Below are positions 29,004-47,386 of a DNA stretch of 64,000 nt, one piece after another (the stretch's first letter is position 1; each line of letters begins with the position of its first letter). Origin of the DNA: Syngnathus acus (Eukaryota; Chordata; Actinopteri; Syngnathiformes; Syngnathidae); the NCBI RefSeq assembly GCF_901709675.1, contig NC_051095.1, positions 1,113,001 through 1,177,000 of the forward strand. The letters run 5' to 3'. The notes below the pieces were generated by a model, which worked only from the letters and a program-made list of their open reading frames with translations, was not told the origin of the DNA and made no database searches. A program made the translations under genes and the position numbers.

Positions 29004-29153
29004 CTGTTGCTGACACAGGTACGAGACTGGGACGAAAACAGCAGCGATGAAGAGGAGCTGCTTGTGCAAACGACTTCTTTATTAAATGGGCGATTTCATG
29101 TAAGGAGGAACAATGAAGTGTTGCGTCCGGACTGGATTCGAGGCATCGCTAAG
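29004..29153 (+). other. clcn3: Putative noncoding first exon of clcn3
   Basis: The sequence after the CCAAT/CRE/ETS cluster ends at AAG followed by the donor GTTAGT (29154). If spliced to the acceptor at 30462-30464 it gives a 5' UTR for the exon carrying [10 protein letters not shown]. It contains two upstream ATGs, at 29047 and 29113. The start is a guess from the promoter motifs. It could instead be the first exon of an unrelated transcript; no protein family was recognised in its open frame. Confidence 0.4.
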
Positions 29154-29964
29154 GTTAGTTTGCTTCCTCCCTCGCTCGCTGTAGCTAACACCGGAGGCTA
29201 GCTTTAGCATCAAGTCATCTCTCAACATCTCGTTGTGTCATTGGGGGGCAGCCACGTACATTTTCCATATTTGATTTATTTTTAAATCATTCGTAGTCGC
29301 TTAAACCGGAGCGCTAAGGGAGGCTGCAAGGTGGCCCACCAATGTGCCGAGGTGTGCTGAGAACGTCACGACGGAGGTAGTTAGTTGGAATGCAGCAATA
29401 CAAGTTAAGTCAACAGGACGAGTTGCTGTACGGTGTACCGGAAGTCAGGGTTCGCTTCCAAGAGTTTGAACGGACATCTACTTTTCTCTCTAACCTGCAC
29501 TTGTTTACTTGCACTGACCTGAGTGATGAGTGTGATCCTGCTCCGCCTGCTGACATGGCCACAGGAGATGACGCTCGGGGAGCCTCGATCAAACTACTGA
29601 GTTCCAAATTGCTTGGAATGACTAACAGAGTTGGCTCCAAAAGAGACCTTATGCCCAGTGTATTGGGTCGGGAATTCGACCCAAGATATGGGTCGCCTCG
29701 TTATTAGTATTGCTGAGCTTATTTTAATATGGTTTGGCCGGTCACCGTGCGGAATTTCTCTTGACATTTTGGAGCGAATGCCGAACTTGGTTGCACCCAA
29801 CCAGAAAGTTGAGAGGTTGGTGAAATTGCCGAGTTGTTTATTGTCAAGCACTAGCAGCTAACCACAGTGGCCGCCAGCAAGCTTAAAAGTTCATGTCAAG
29901 CCCCGGTCACAACAGACTTGTGCAATGTTGGCAAAAAATGAACGAAATAAAAGTCAACTGCTGA

Positions 29965-30260
29965 AGACGTTTATGGCAGGAGGGAAGAAGCTGCTTAATG
30001 TCTGCTTGTGGGATAGCGCCTGCAAGAGGTGGTGACCAGGATGTGGAGGGTCCAAGAGAATTGTGCAAGTCCTCAAGAGTCTCAGTCTCTCTTATTCATC
30101 CAAACCAGACTGTGACGGAGGAACACACGACTGTTTTATAGAAGTGCCTCAACAGCTCCTCCTCAGGAGCTGCACCTTCTGCTTGGACTTTTTTTTCCAT
30201 TCCTAGGAACTTGAAGGCTTTCTGATAGATGAGATAAGGCGAGAAGCTTGAAAAGCAGGG
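29965..30260 (-). mobile_element. Decayed non-LTR retrotransposon fragment (reverse transcriptase C-terminal region)
   Basis: Read on the minus strand the fragment encodes pieces such as LRHFYKTVVCSSVTVWFG, the 'FYR(S/T)V..SV(L/T)..WYG' stretch found near the C-terminus of Rex1/L2-type reverse transcriptases. The nucleotide text (GAAGAAGCTGCT, GTGGGATAGCGCCTGC, GTGACGGAGGAACA) also matches a repeat common in fish genomes. It is truncated at both ends and cannot move by itself. Family assignment is from memory. Confidence 0.55.
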
Positions 30261-30483
30261 AGGATCGGCTGAACGGTGCAATGTGGACGTGACTTTTTTT
30301 TCCGTTTCTTTCTAATCAGCTCAGACCTGATTGGGTAAGGGTGCAAATGCAGTCTCACGATAGCCAATCAAGACGCAATCATCGCTGAAGGGATTAGGTT
30401 GCGTTTCAAGTCATTCACCAATACGTATATCAATAATGAGTGGGGGTATTTATTTGTCCCCCAGGGCACGGCTGCTTTGCTAA

Positions 30484-38047
<7,564 letters not shown>

Positions 38048-39760
38048 CCTACGAGCCTCATTTGCCCGCATTCTCCCCTTTTTTTTTTTTTTTTTGCACT
38101 CCATCCGCTTGAGTTGATTGACTGCCGATGAGGTTTGTGACTCACTTTACTAAAAGTGATCTGAATTGTCACTTCCTCCAGAATGAAGAACTTAGCAGGA
38201 GTTCCACACGGCGCTGTCTGGTGTGCAATATCTTTTAGTTCACTAATCCTTCCATCATTGTGAAGTCAAAAAAAAAAAAAAAAAAAAAAACTGAATTTTG
38301 TGCGATTGACTTTCCACTCGTGCTACTTTTGCCGTCACTTTAACTGGAAAGAGGGTCAAACGTGGAACGGCTCACCCTTGATCCTCGATGAATGGATGAA
38401 CTTTTCACGGCTAATCAGCTGAGCCATGAGCCGGGAATGATTTTGTCACAACCAAATGTGGAAAAAGAAACACGTGGCTTTGTGCTCCCTTCCTCCCCAC
38501 AAACCAATCGAAGGTATCGGCGCACGTGGCCGTTTCCGTCCGTCCTTTCCGTCCCGTTGAGGAACGCGTCGCCCACATCTCGGTTTCTTAATTTATGAAG
38601 TTGTGCAATGTTGTGATCTTTGCTTTCTTTGATTGTACATTTGAAACATGAAGGGTCATTAAATTTGGATTGAAATTTCAACTTTGTGATATGTGAAATA
38701 GACGCCGACACGTTTGTTTGATCATCACTTCAAAGTCAAAGTCTGCTTTATTGTCAACTTCTTCACGTCAAGACACACAAAGAGATCGAAATTGCGTTTC
38801 CAACTATCCCACGGTGACAAGACATATTTTTTTTTTTTTGTAACTACCAGAAAAGAAGGCAGCTTGAATTGTTTGGTGTTTAAAAAAAAAAAAAGAAAGA
38901 AAAGAGGCGTGACTCGACAAGACGTCTTCCTTTCCATATCTTTTGGCAATAGATGAAAAAGTGGGATGTGGACTCTTTCGACGTGGGCCGCACTTGAGTA
39001 CAAAACAAGCTTGCCTGGCCAATTGGCAGGCAGCACGTGGACTGACTTTACAGTCCCTGAAATGATTCAGCATCTCCAAACTGTTTGACGATTATTTATC
39101 TCATGAAAGAAAATTCTTCTTCCCTCTTCAGTGACATTACACTCCGAGAGCGATTACATTACGAGAGCACCGAAATGGCTCACTTCGACGTTTATACTTG
39201 CTTGCATCCAGGCATCAATCGGCAACGAGCAAATACCAAAGCTTTTTTGCCAACATCACAAGAAAAGTATCAATTTGAGAACAAAGTTTCCCTTAATGGG
39301 AGGTAAGTTTGGTCTTCTTTTCTCCGCCCGTTTCCGGCAAAGTGACGCACGCTCAGGCCGTCTTGGCTCCATTTAAGGTCATTTAGCGGCGCACCGTTTC
39401 CTTGCCGTCAATTGGAATTTTACCGATTCCACCGTTGTCGTGTGTGTGTGCGCATGCGTGGCCGAGAGAGTAAGGTTTGGCTCCTCCAGTGACTTTGCCC
39501 AGGCCGTCTTGGTTTGTGCGTGTGTGTCATTTTGGAGCCAACTACTGTCAAGCACCCTGCCAGGCTTCCTCTGCTGCCGTCAACACGCTGACCCGACAGG
39601 AAAGGGAGATGGAGCTTCAGACCATGCAGGTTGTAATTGCATCATTTACAGTGCATGCGTATGTTTGACTATCAATACTTTGGTCAAGCTTGATCGGTTT
39701 CTTCAAAGGCGGCCCGGCCCTTACACTCGGCCTAAAAAAACATCTTTTAATGATCATTTT

Positions 39761-39884
39761 CTTTCCAAGTTGTTCTCACTCATATCAATGCATATTCGGA
39801 TAGCATTCCTAAAAGGCACCCTCCGTTTGATTTGATCCTTGACATCCAAATATGCATTGATGTGAGTGAGAACAACTTGGAAAG
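39761..39884. repeat. Hairpin inverted repeat, MITE-like
   Basis: Left arm 39761-39801 (CTTTCCAAGTTGTTCTCACT...) is the near-perfect reverse complement of right arm 39844-39884 (ending GAGAACAACTTGGAAAG). The loop is about 42 nt. No protein is encoded. Confidence 0.8.
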
Positions 39885-40947
39885 AAAAAAAGATCTTTTT
39901 GGGGTGGTTGCAGGGAACGGCCTCGTCTGCGTCGTGGCAGGCGAGGCCGCCATTGCGTGACCGCACCCTCTCAACCGTCCATTTGTTTCTGCGTCTCAAT
40001 CAAAGTATATGAAAAGGTTTAAGTGGATATTTTGTGATGAGAACATTCAAAAATGCTTTCATACGTGTAAATAATACAACAATAGTATAAAGGACATGCA
40101 GAAAATATTGTATCAATCTTGAAAATGTCAATATTAGTCACCAACGCAGTGTGTGCGTGCGTGAGCGTGTGCGTGTAACATTGGGAGATGCGACGTAGCG
40201 TTGTGAACCTTGGTTAACCGGGGACCTCTAGTGGTCACAATTCACCACTTGCACACTTGCTCCATTTTTGCTCCTCTTATTTATGACGTGATTTGTTTAT
40301 TTATATATATTCACATAAATTCATACTTGGATGTATTCTCACGTGAGTAAGGACTGTTAAAGTAATCATTGTTTAGTCATGTTGTGTGGAATATTTCATG
40401 AAAAGTGTTTTAGGAGTTAAGTTGCATTTTCTTTTCTTTTCTTTTTTGGAACCAAAATTTGGATTTTGGGAACGAGGCTAACTGATTAATTCCTCCACCC
40501 ATTCCAGCAGTCTCCTTTTTGTCCCCTCCCTTTACGAAGGTTGAGTTTTACAATCCAAAGAGGTTTGCGACGGCATCATTCTCGCTTGAATGACAAATGG
40601 CGAGTGGAATTGTCGTCGTTTGTACAAACAATTGAGATGTGTGACTTTTTTCCCTTATTCATTAAACTTTCTCTTGATAATCCTTTGATTTGATGATTGA
40701 TTGTTTTTTTTTTCACGTACATTTTACGATGTGGAGCGAATCGGAATTCGAACAAAAAATTCTAGATTTTTTTTGTTTTTTGCTTCAGTTGTCGAACAAA
40801 ATTCGGAGGTTGAATTTTTTTTGCTGCTAAATTTAAAAACAAAAGGCACATTTTTTAAATGAACTCAATGGATTTGGTTGAATGATATTTTTTGAACACT
40901 GAAGTGGGAGAAACAGTAATGTATACATATTCTGTTAGATTAGATCA

Positions 40948-41280
40948 GTGCTTCTCAATCATTTTCTGAGATGCCCCCCTAGGGAGAAGAAAACATTTCG
41001 CCCCCCCCCCATGTTATTAACATTAAAGAAAACAAAAATTATATAAAAAAGAAAGATCAACTTACAATCAAGAATAACTATTAATAACATTGTTTTTCAG
41101 TCTGTAAGAACAGATTCAATGTGCATCACTTTGCCTGAAATTAAAAAACAATCTTTTTTCAAACTATAAACATTCTTGACCAACTGCCATTTTACGGTGA
41201 AAAAAACAATACAATAAAATATTTTTTTTCAAAGTCAAATGTCGCGGCGAACGGCAGCTGACTGCGCGCGCACGCTACTC
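40948..41280 (+). mobile_element. hAT-like non-autonomous transposon, left part
   Basis: The segment starting CAGTGCTTCTCAATCATTTT followed by GCCCCCCTAGG matches the end of a hAT family that is common in fish, as I recall it. A matching right end was not found, so the element is truncated or diverged and its right limit is arbitrary. Confidence 0.4.
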
Positions 41281-42269
41281 ACCTGCGTCAAACGAGGCTA
41301 TCAGGGCGTGTGCGCGCTACTCACCTGAACGTAATCAAGGACGCCAGACTGAAAGACCTAATGGGCAAAAACATCACCTCCAGCAGCACGGGAATACAGA
41401 GCAAATACAGAAAAGTACCAAAAAGAAACAAAAGATCTGAACAGACAGCCGGTAAGCTCACAAATCCTCCTTGTTGCCAAAACAAATAGGGGGGAGAATG
41501 CGCGTTTGATACATGGACACTTTGTGCGCAATCATAAAGTGGAGACGGACAATTAACAGACAATTAAAAACACGCATCTTTTTCTTGTATTTCTCACATG
41601 ATTGTAATGTATTGAAAGTATTTACTGCTAAAACGTAATGTTATAGAAAAGGTGTTTGTAAATATATATGGGTAAAAAGATCCTAAGATTCACTTGTTGG
41701 TTGGGTGTTTATTTACATCCATTGGATTTACTATTTTAATCTTCATCATATGGTTAAAGTATATTTGATGAATTTACATGAATGCATTTAAAACAGTCTA
41801 TTTTTCTGTTAGTGTTTAAAGTCAAAACTTTCCATAGGTATTTTCTGTGTATCTGATTTTACAAACAATATACGCAATGGTAACTGTTGGAATTTGTTTG
41901 TCTGAGGGTTTTCACCTAACTTGCAAAGTGATAACTACAACTGAGACCACCCTTTCAACAAATGATTGACAAGTTGGAAGAAGATCACGGGTGAAGAAAA
42001 TAAACGGAAACAATGGAACAACAGTCTGGTTATTGAGTGGAATCCAGTTCAAGTTTAATTTGGTACAACCCTTCAAGTGTGGGAAGAAGTGAAACACTTG
42101 ACAAATAATAAATATACTAAATTAAATAACAGCAAAAAATATTATTCAATTCAAAGTAATCAGCAACATTAACTCAGGAGCACAATATATAAAACATTTT
42201 AATTAAAATTGTACATGATTGTGTTGTCCCATGACTTAATATATTGCAGAGATGTGAGGGGCGTAAGCA

Positions 42270-42560
42270 CTTTTGTGAGGTACATGCCTGAGGGCTTATA
42301 CCGGAACCCAAACTGTGTGTGGAGGCAAATCCGACTGTCTAGTCAGAACTTTTCTGCCTTGCACATCAGATCGCCCTCCTTTCCAGCCAGACAGGTGACA
42401 TTCCATGTCCCAAAAGCCAGCTTCTGCAGTTGGGGATGGGACCAACAAGGTCCCTGCCTTTGGCTGCCACCCAGTTTACTTTGCACCCAACCCCTTTGGC
42501 CCCTCCTACAGGTGGTGAGCCCATAGGAAGGGGGACCTGCAGTTCCTTTTCAGGCTCCAT
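42270..42560. mobile_element. Non-LTR retroelement-like fragment
   Basis: The text AGGTGACATTCCATGTCCC, GGGGATGGGACCAACAAGGTCCC and CACCCAACCCCTTTGGCCCC, then GGTGGTGAGCCCAT, is recognisable from a dispersed repeat found widely in fish genomes. It has no intact open frame. Assignment is from memory and the limits are approximate. Confidence 0.45.
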
Positions 42561-42941
42561 ATAACAGCCCCATATTACAGTAATAATTCTATCTAATCAG
42601 GTTTAAATTTCAATCTATAAAATGTTACTCTGAATATTAAGTTCAGTTTCAGTGTAATGTCAGACCAGCCACCTCTTTCTGTGCAGTCTTTAGCGTTACG
42701 TAGTACATCGTCAGTGCAATGCGCTCAGTAGAGGTTTTATTTTTCCCAATAAGTGCAAATTTTATTCCACACCAATGTAGGCACTCCACACACGGGATGG
42801 AGTACTTTGTTGGAATATCAGAAGCCATTTGTATCGCAAATAGTTTCAAAAGGTTACGGTCCACATCAACTAGCCTGTTCATGTCTGTTGTGACGCATCA
42901 TTTCCAGGAAGCGGACACAGACACACATCGCCCTTAAGAGC

Positions 42942-42947
42942 TTTATT
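42942..42947 (-). terminator. h2az1: H2A.Z polyadenylation signal
   Basis: TTTATT on the plus strand is AATAAA on the minus strand, about 270 bp past the H2A.Z stop codon. Its presence indicates a polyadenylated replication-independent histone message, as expected for H2A.Z. Confidence 0.6.
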
Positions 42948-43218
42948 AAAACACCACTTGAACAAGGGAATGCCACAAAAAAAAAAAAAAAAGCAAATTA
43001 ATAGGGACTGCAGCACCAGGAACAAAATACAAAACAAAAAAAAACAGCTTCTTTGAAGCCACTTTAAAAGAAGAAAAAAAAACCCAGGTGAGTATATGCA
43101 AGCTCCAACCAAATAGTCTCCTAACAGGTGTTCTACTAAAGACGAGGAAAAGCGGCGCGATGCAGACGTCGTCCTGAGATGGCACAACTTCTAGAGGACT
43201 TGCCCTCCCGCAGCCCCG

Positions 43219-44463
43219 TTATACGGTCTTCTGCTGGCCCTTCTTTCCAATCAGCGATTTGTGGATGTGCGGGATCACACCTGTCAAGAGAAAACACAAA
43301 GTTGAGACTGCGCCTAAAGTACGCTGCCGGCAGGGTTGAGGCCGCGGACTCACCTCCGCCGGCGATGGTGGCTTTGATGAGGGAATCCAGCTCTTCGTCT
43401 CCTCGGATGGCCAGCTGTAAGTGACGAGGCGTGATGCGCTTTACTTTCAGATCTTTGGAAGCGTTCCCGGCCAGCTCCAGAACCTGAAGGCCCGTAAACA
43501 AAGAGGGATTCACGACGGCACGTAACGGATTAAAACGCTCAAGGGCCACTGTTGGGGTATCCAGTCTGGGGAAATGGATGAGACCATACCAGCCCTTTCT
43601 TTTATCCTTGTTTTTCCACGACATTTTATCCTACCTTCCAGGTCCAGTAAATTAAACCCCTGCCACAGTATAGCTTTAGGTGCTGCAACTTCGTTTTCCT
43701 GTCAGAGTAAAATAGTTTGTGGCTAAAGCCAAACTTTTTTACTTTCAGGACTTGAACTTCCCACTATTTTTTTTTTAATATACTTTGACATTTTTCTCTT
43801 TCAGGTCCTTTCCCCCCCCAAACATCCACGTTTCCTTTTATCCTACTATTCAACCTAAGGTTTTATCCTTGCTTCGAATAGGTCAATTGCAAAAGCGCAA
43901 GCAAGCGGGCTTTTGAACAGTACCTCGGCGGTGAGGTATTCAAGAATTGCCGCACTGTACACGGCTGCAGTGGCGCCAACCCTGCCGTGACTGGTAGTCC
44001 TGGACTTGAGGTGCCTGTGGATACGACCCACCGGGAACTGGGGAGAGAAGCAAGTGGGGAATGACTTTTGATCTGGACGCAAGTCTGGCAGAATCATGAA
44101 CGGGGAGCCAACCTGCAATCCGGCTCGCTGAGAGCGCGAAATCGCCTTCGTCTTCGTCTTTCCGGAGTCTTTGCCCGCCTTGCCTCCAGCCTGGAAGTAA
44201 ACGCAAACAAGCACGCATTCACTACACGAAGCCACTCGAAAGCTCCGCGCGACTCACCAAACCCGACCGCATCTCCACTGTTGAATTTTACCGCCATAAT
44301 TCTATCGCTCACAATCACAACCGAAGCTAGGCTAAGCATGCTAAGCTAATGACCATTGGCAAATATAAATGCATCGGCGCGGTCTCGAAAGCGACGACGT
44401 TAAGGTGAAGCGTAACAAATACGCGCCCCGGTGGCTCTCTTACAATGGAGACGAACTCACCAT
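43219..44463 (-). CDS. h2az1: Histone H2A.Z
   Basis: Replication-independent H2A variant placed at promoters and regulatory nucleosomes by SRCAP/INO80-type remodellers. Five coding exons: 44461-44463 (only the ATG), 44113-44190, 43924-44037, 43354-43483, 43219-43280, giving 128 aa, the exact family length. Diagnostic features: N-terminus [20 protein letters not shown], the docking-domain segment [20 protein letters not shown] and the end [16 protein letters not shown] and the terminal KTV match H2A.Z.1 rather than H2A.Z.2 of mammals, but fish paralogues differ so little that the number is tentative. Introns and a poly(A) signal separate it from the core histone genes. Confidence 0.95.
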
Positions 44464-47386
44464 GTTTTTGCCGTTGAATAGTTTCGGGCCGCTTGGAGCT
44501 CAGAAGCTAATTTCTTTTTAAAAAAATGGGCACGCCACAGTACACCGACGGACGGTTTGAACTACAATCCCCGCCTACAATTGTCCCTCGTTATATAGCT
44601 GAGTTACATCCGGGTTCGCCGTGAGGACACATCCAAGCCAATCACGTTGTACGAGGAGGGACGTTTAGCCAATCAGCGAGAGAAGAATGAGTTTTGCGGG
44701 AAAAGAGACTCGTTTCTCCCCCCGTGTAATCTTGGGTAATGTAGTTGTACTTCAGCAACCCTTTGTATTGACCTAACAATAATACGGGACCCCTTTGGGT
44801 TTTTGTCTGCGTTTGGAACTCTGTTAAAACATGCATCTGGATTCCGTATGCACTCATTTCCAAACGTTTATTTCAAGTTTAACAAAATGTAGAATCATTC
44901 GACGGACAGATTTTCTAGTTTTAAAATAGGAAAGACTAGATTCACACCGTAACCGACTACGGAAGTCAGCGGAACGTACCGTCAGCAGTTTTAAATGATT
45001 TTATTAGTACCGAAAAGGAAATTGTTGTATTATAAATTGAAATTATTTCTATGTATGATTAGTCTGTGTATTTTTTGTTTTTGTGCAGTTTACTTCTGTT
45101 TGTTTTGTTTTCAGGCCTGTGCGTGCACAAAACTGCCACGCGAGGGTGGTAAAAGCTTATTGTTCAGTGCAACGATCCCGTTAAAAATTGAATTATGTAT
45201 ATTATTATTACTTCTAATAATCACTCGATGACGAATTGACAAAACAAATGAAAATCTTCTGGAAATTGCTTTATTTACTCAAAACGCGTTGATGGTTTTT
45301 ACCCGTTCTTTTCCCCAAGCATAAACTTGCATTTGCTTCCGCAAAATATGAAAGATTAGTTTCTTTACAGATCGCATGAAATGAGAAATTGTACAAATTC
45401 AGACACTTTTAATACTACTGCGTGTGCTCGCTGGAACACATGCGCAGCAGTTGTTGGGGCAGGTCAGCATAAATCACGTGCCAGTCATACTTAGTGGTGC
45501 CCCCCCCTGCAGCAGTCACTTTCCCTTTGACCTCAAGAACATTCAAGTCCAACACACACGCACACACAGCACTGCTGTCTCTCTTGCTCGCTGATTGAAA
45601 AAAAAAAAAATGCTGCTTTATTTTTCTAGCTGTGAAATTTGATCTGACTGGGTTCATTTGGATTAATTATTTTGGGCTGGCAAATTGGGTTGAAAATTGC
45701 CTCTGGCCTTAGAAAATGTTGGTTATTTTATTTTGAATGACAGCTGTACTCATAGTCCTGTAACTGTGGCTTCCATCCATGAGTAGTTTTGAACTCTTGT
45801 TGGATCTAAATATTGACCCAAGGTACAATGGAACCATAGAAAATGTATGGTTGTCTTCATGTGCCCTACGAAAGATGGGCAGCAAGAGCACTTTTTTAAA
45901 ACCGACAGCATTTAGTGTACTTGTTGTTGTTAAAGACGCAACTTTGACACAGTCACTTCTGTAGGATGCAAGAGGAAGTGACAGTGAGAGGCCAGAGGAA
46001 GACGGGACGGACAAAGAGCGTGAGAAAGTCTGACCCTTTCTGCTACGGGCCTTCAGGGCGACCCAATTGAAGACGTTGCGCTGAGAAAATGCTTCACTCA
46101 TTCACTGTACATACTCTATTCATACGTGTACATTCTGTTTGAGGCACATGTTTTGCCAAAGAGGGACCTTTTTAAACATACACATCAGGAGTGTTGGGGT
46201 GGCATTATTGTACAGAGTGCATGGCGATGTAGTACACCGAATGACATGATCCTCGACTCTGAAGGGATTTTACATATGCATAGAGCCCCTCCCAACTTAC
46301 ATGCACATTAGTCCCCACTTGCAGCCGGGGGTCCGACAGCACTTTGACAGATGGTCCAATAGGGATGCAGGGTTGGGAGGAAGGGAGGAAACGAGGGCTA
46401 AAGAGTGGGCTGGATGAAGAGGACAATGCAAATACAAGTGCAGTGTGTTTGGGTGTGTCATCTGGCACTGAAAGAGAAAAGATAGTAAAGATTAAAGAAG
46501 ACGATGCTATCCTGCTGGTACTGCATTTGCATATATGTAGCGGAAGCCCATGCCAGCAGCTGATTTTGGCCGAGATGGGGAATTGCAACCTGGACTGGTC
46601 GTCATCCAACTGCAGGACACATAGAAACAAGCAACCATTCACATTTGTTTCATGTGCTCTTGCCAAAGCTGTGACGAACTCCAGATAAAAATAGTAGTAA
46701 TAATAATGTGCGTGGAGGTGTTTGTGGAGAGACAGCAAGAGAGACAGAAGGGCTGATAAACGGTCTAAACATGTCAGTATGTTTTCGTTAATATACTCAG
46801 CGGTCATTTCGATTGAAACGGGACCAATGAGTAGTTGATGTTCTGCACTTCCCGGCCACCGTAGCAAGTAAGGGGCCCGCCCCGTCAAGTGCTTCTGCGT
46901 ATGACAGTTCTGATTTACAACTGTCAAAGTAAAATATGATCAAACAACGCCCGCTTGGCTTACGATTTGATTCGTTGAAAAAATTCAAGACGGAAGAATG
47001 AATCCGCCATCGAGCTTTGACGTGGGTTGGAAGACGCACTGCTCGATGTCACTGTTCTTTGAGTTTAGGACTCGTGAGCTTTTACTGTGTAGGGAGACGA
47101 CGGGTCCCGGCGTGATTGTCACGACATACGCGCACTTGACGCCACTTCCTGCTAGATTGACAGCCTCAGCCCACTCTCCAGTGTGTGCAGTGACGCGAGC
47201 TCCGCTCTTGTGTGACGGCCGCGGCCAAGACTTTTTCTTTTTAATTTGGATTCCATTTTCGCCATCATGTTCATCCATTCGTAGATTATTATTTTCGGGA
47301 ATCAAGGAGACGGCGTGGGGCCGTGAGCGTGACGCGGCCTTCTGGAAACAAAGTAAGGAGAGGAGCCCCGACGCCAGTGTGGTTTT
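44464..47386. other. Divergent region between H2A.Z and lrch4
   Basis: The H2A.Z promoter occupies the first ~220 bp. The rest is A/T-rich without a supported gene until the GC-rich lrch4 5' end (about 47130-47386). An open frame of 240 codons on the minus strand (46205-46927) shows no domain and crosses low-complexity sequence. An octamer ATTTGCAT occurs near 46524. Confidence 0.5.
44638..44673. promoter_or_regulatory. h2az1: Two CCAAT boxes upstream of H2A.Z
   Basis: CCAAT occurs at 44638-44642 and 44669-44673, each followed by CA, 31 bp apart. Pairs at this spacing are typical NF-Y sites of histone and cell-cycle promoters. They lie 175-210 bp upstream of the H2A.Z ATG. Confidence 0.55.

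Larger units (their letters stand above)
38048..43218. other. clcn3 3' UTR and clcn3-H2A.Z intergenic region
   Basis: The clcn3 3' UTR may end near ATTAAA at 38658-38663. Beyond it lie A/T-rich DNA, a hairpin repeat (39761-39884), a hAT-like end (about 40948-41010) and a retroelement-like fragment (about 42270-42560). The right end is H2A.Z 3' UTR. No gene can be supported, although positions 39567-39631 look like a short orphan exon bounded by AG and GT. Confidence 0.5.

Noticed and set aside
29390-29707. 105-codon open frame between clcn3 5' segments
   Set aside because: No domain recognised and no promoter or poly(A) context; treated as intronic or intergenic chance.
46205-46927. 240-codon open frame, minus strand, between H2A.Z and lrch4
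   Set aside because: It crosses a TAT microsatellite (run of Tyr) and Ser/Leu-rich low complexity, with no domain. The part near 46500-46620 might be conserved noncoding DNA, but I cannot show it.
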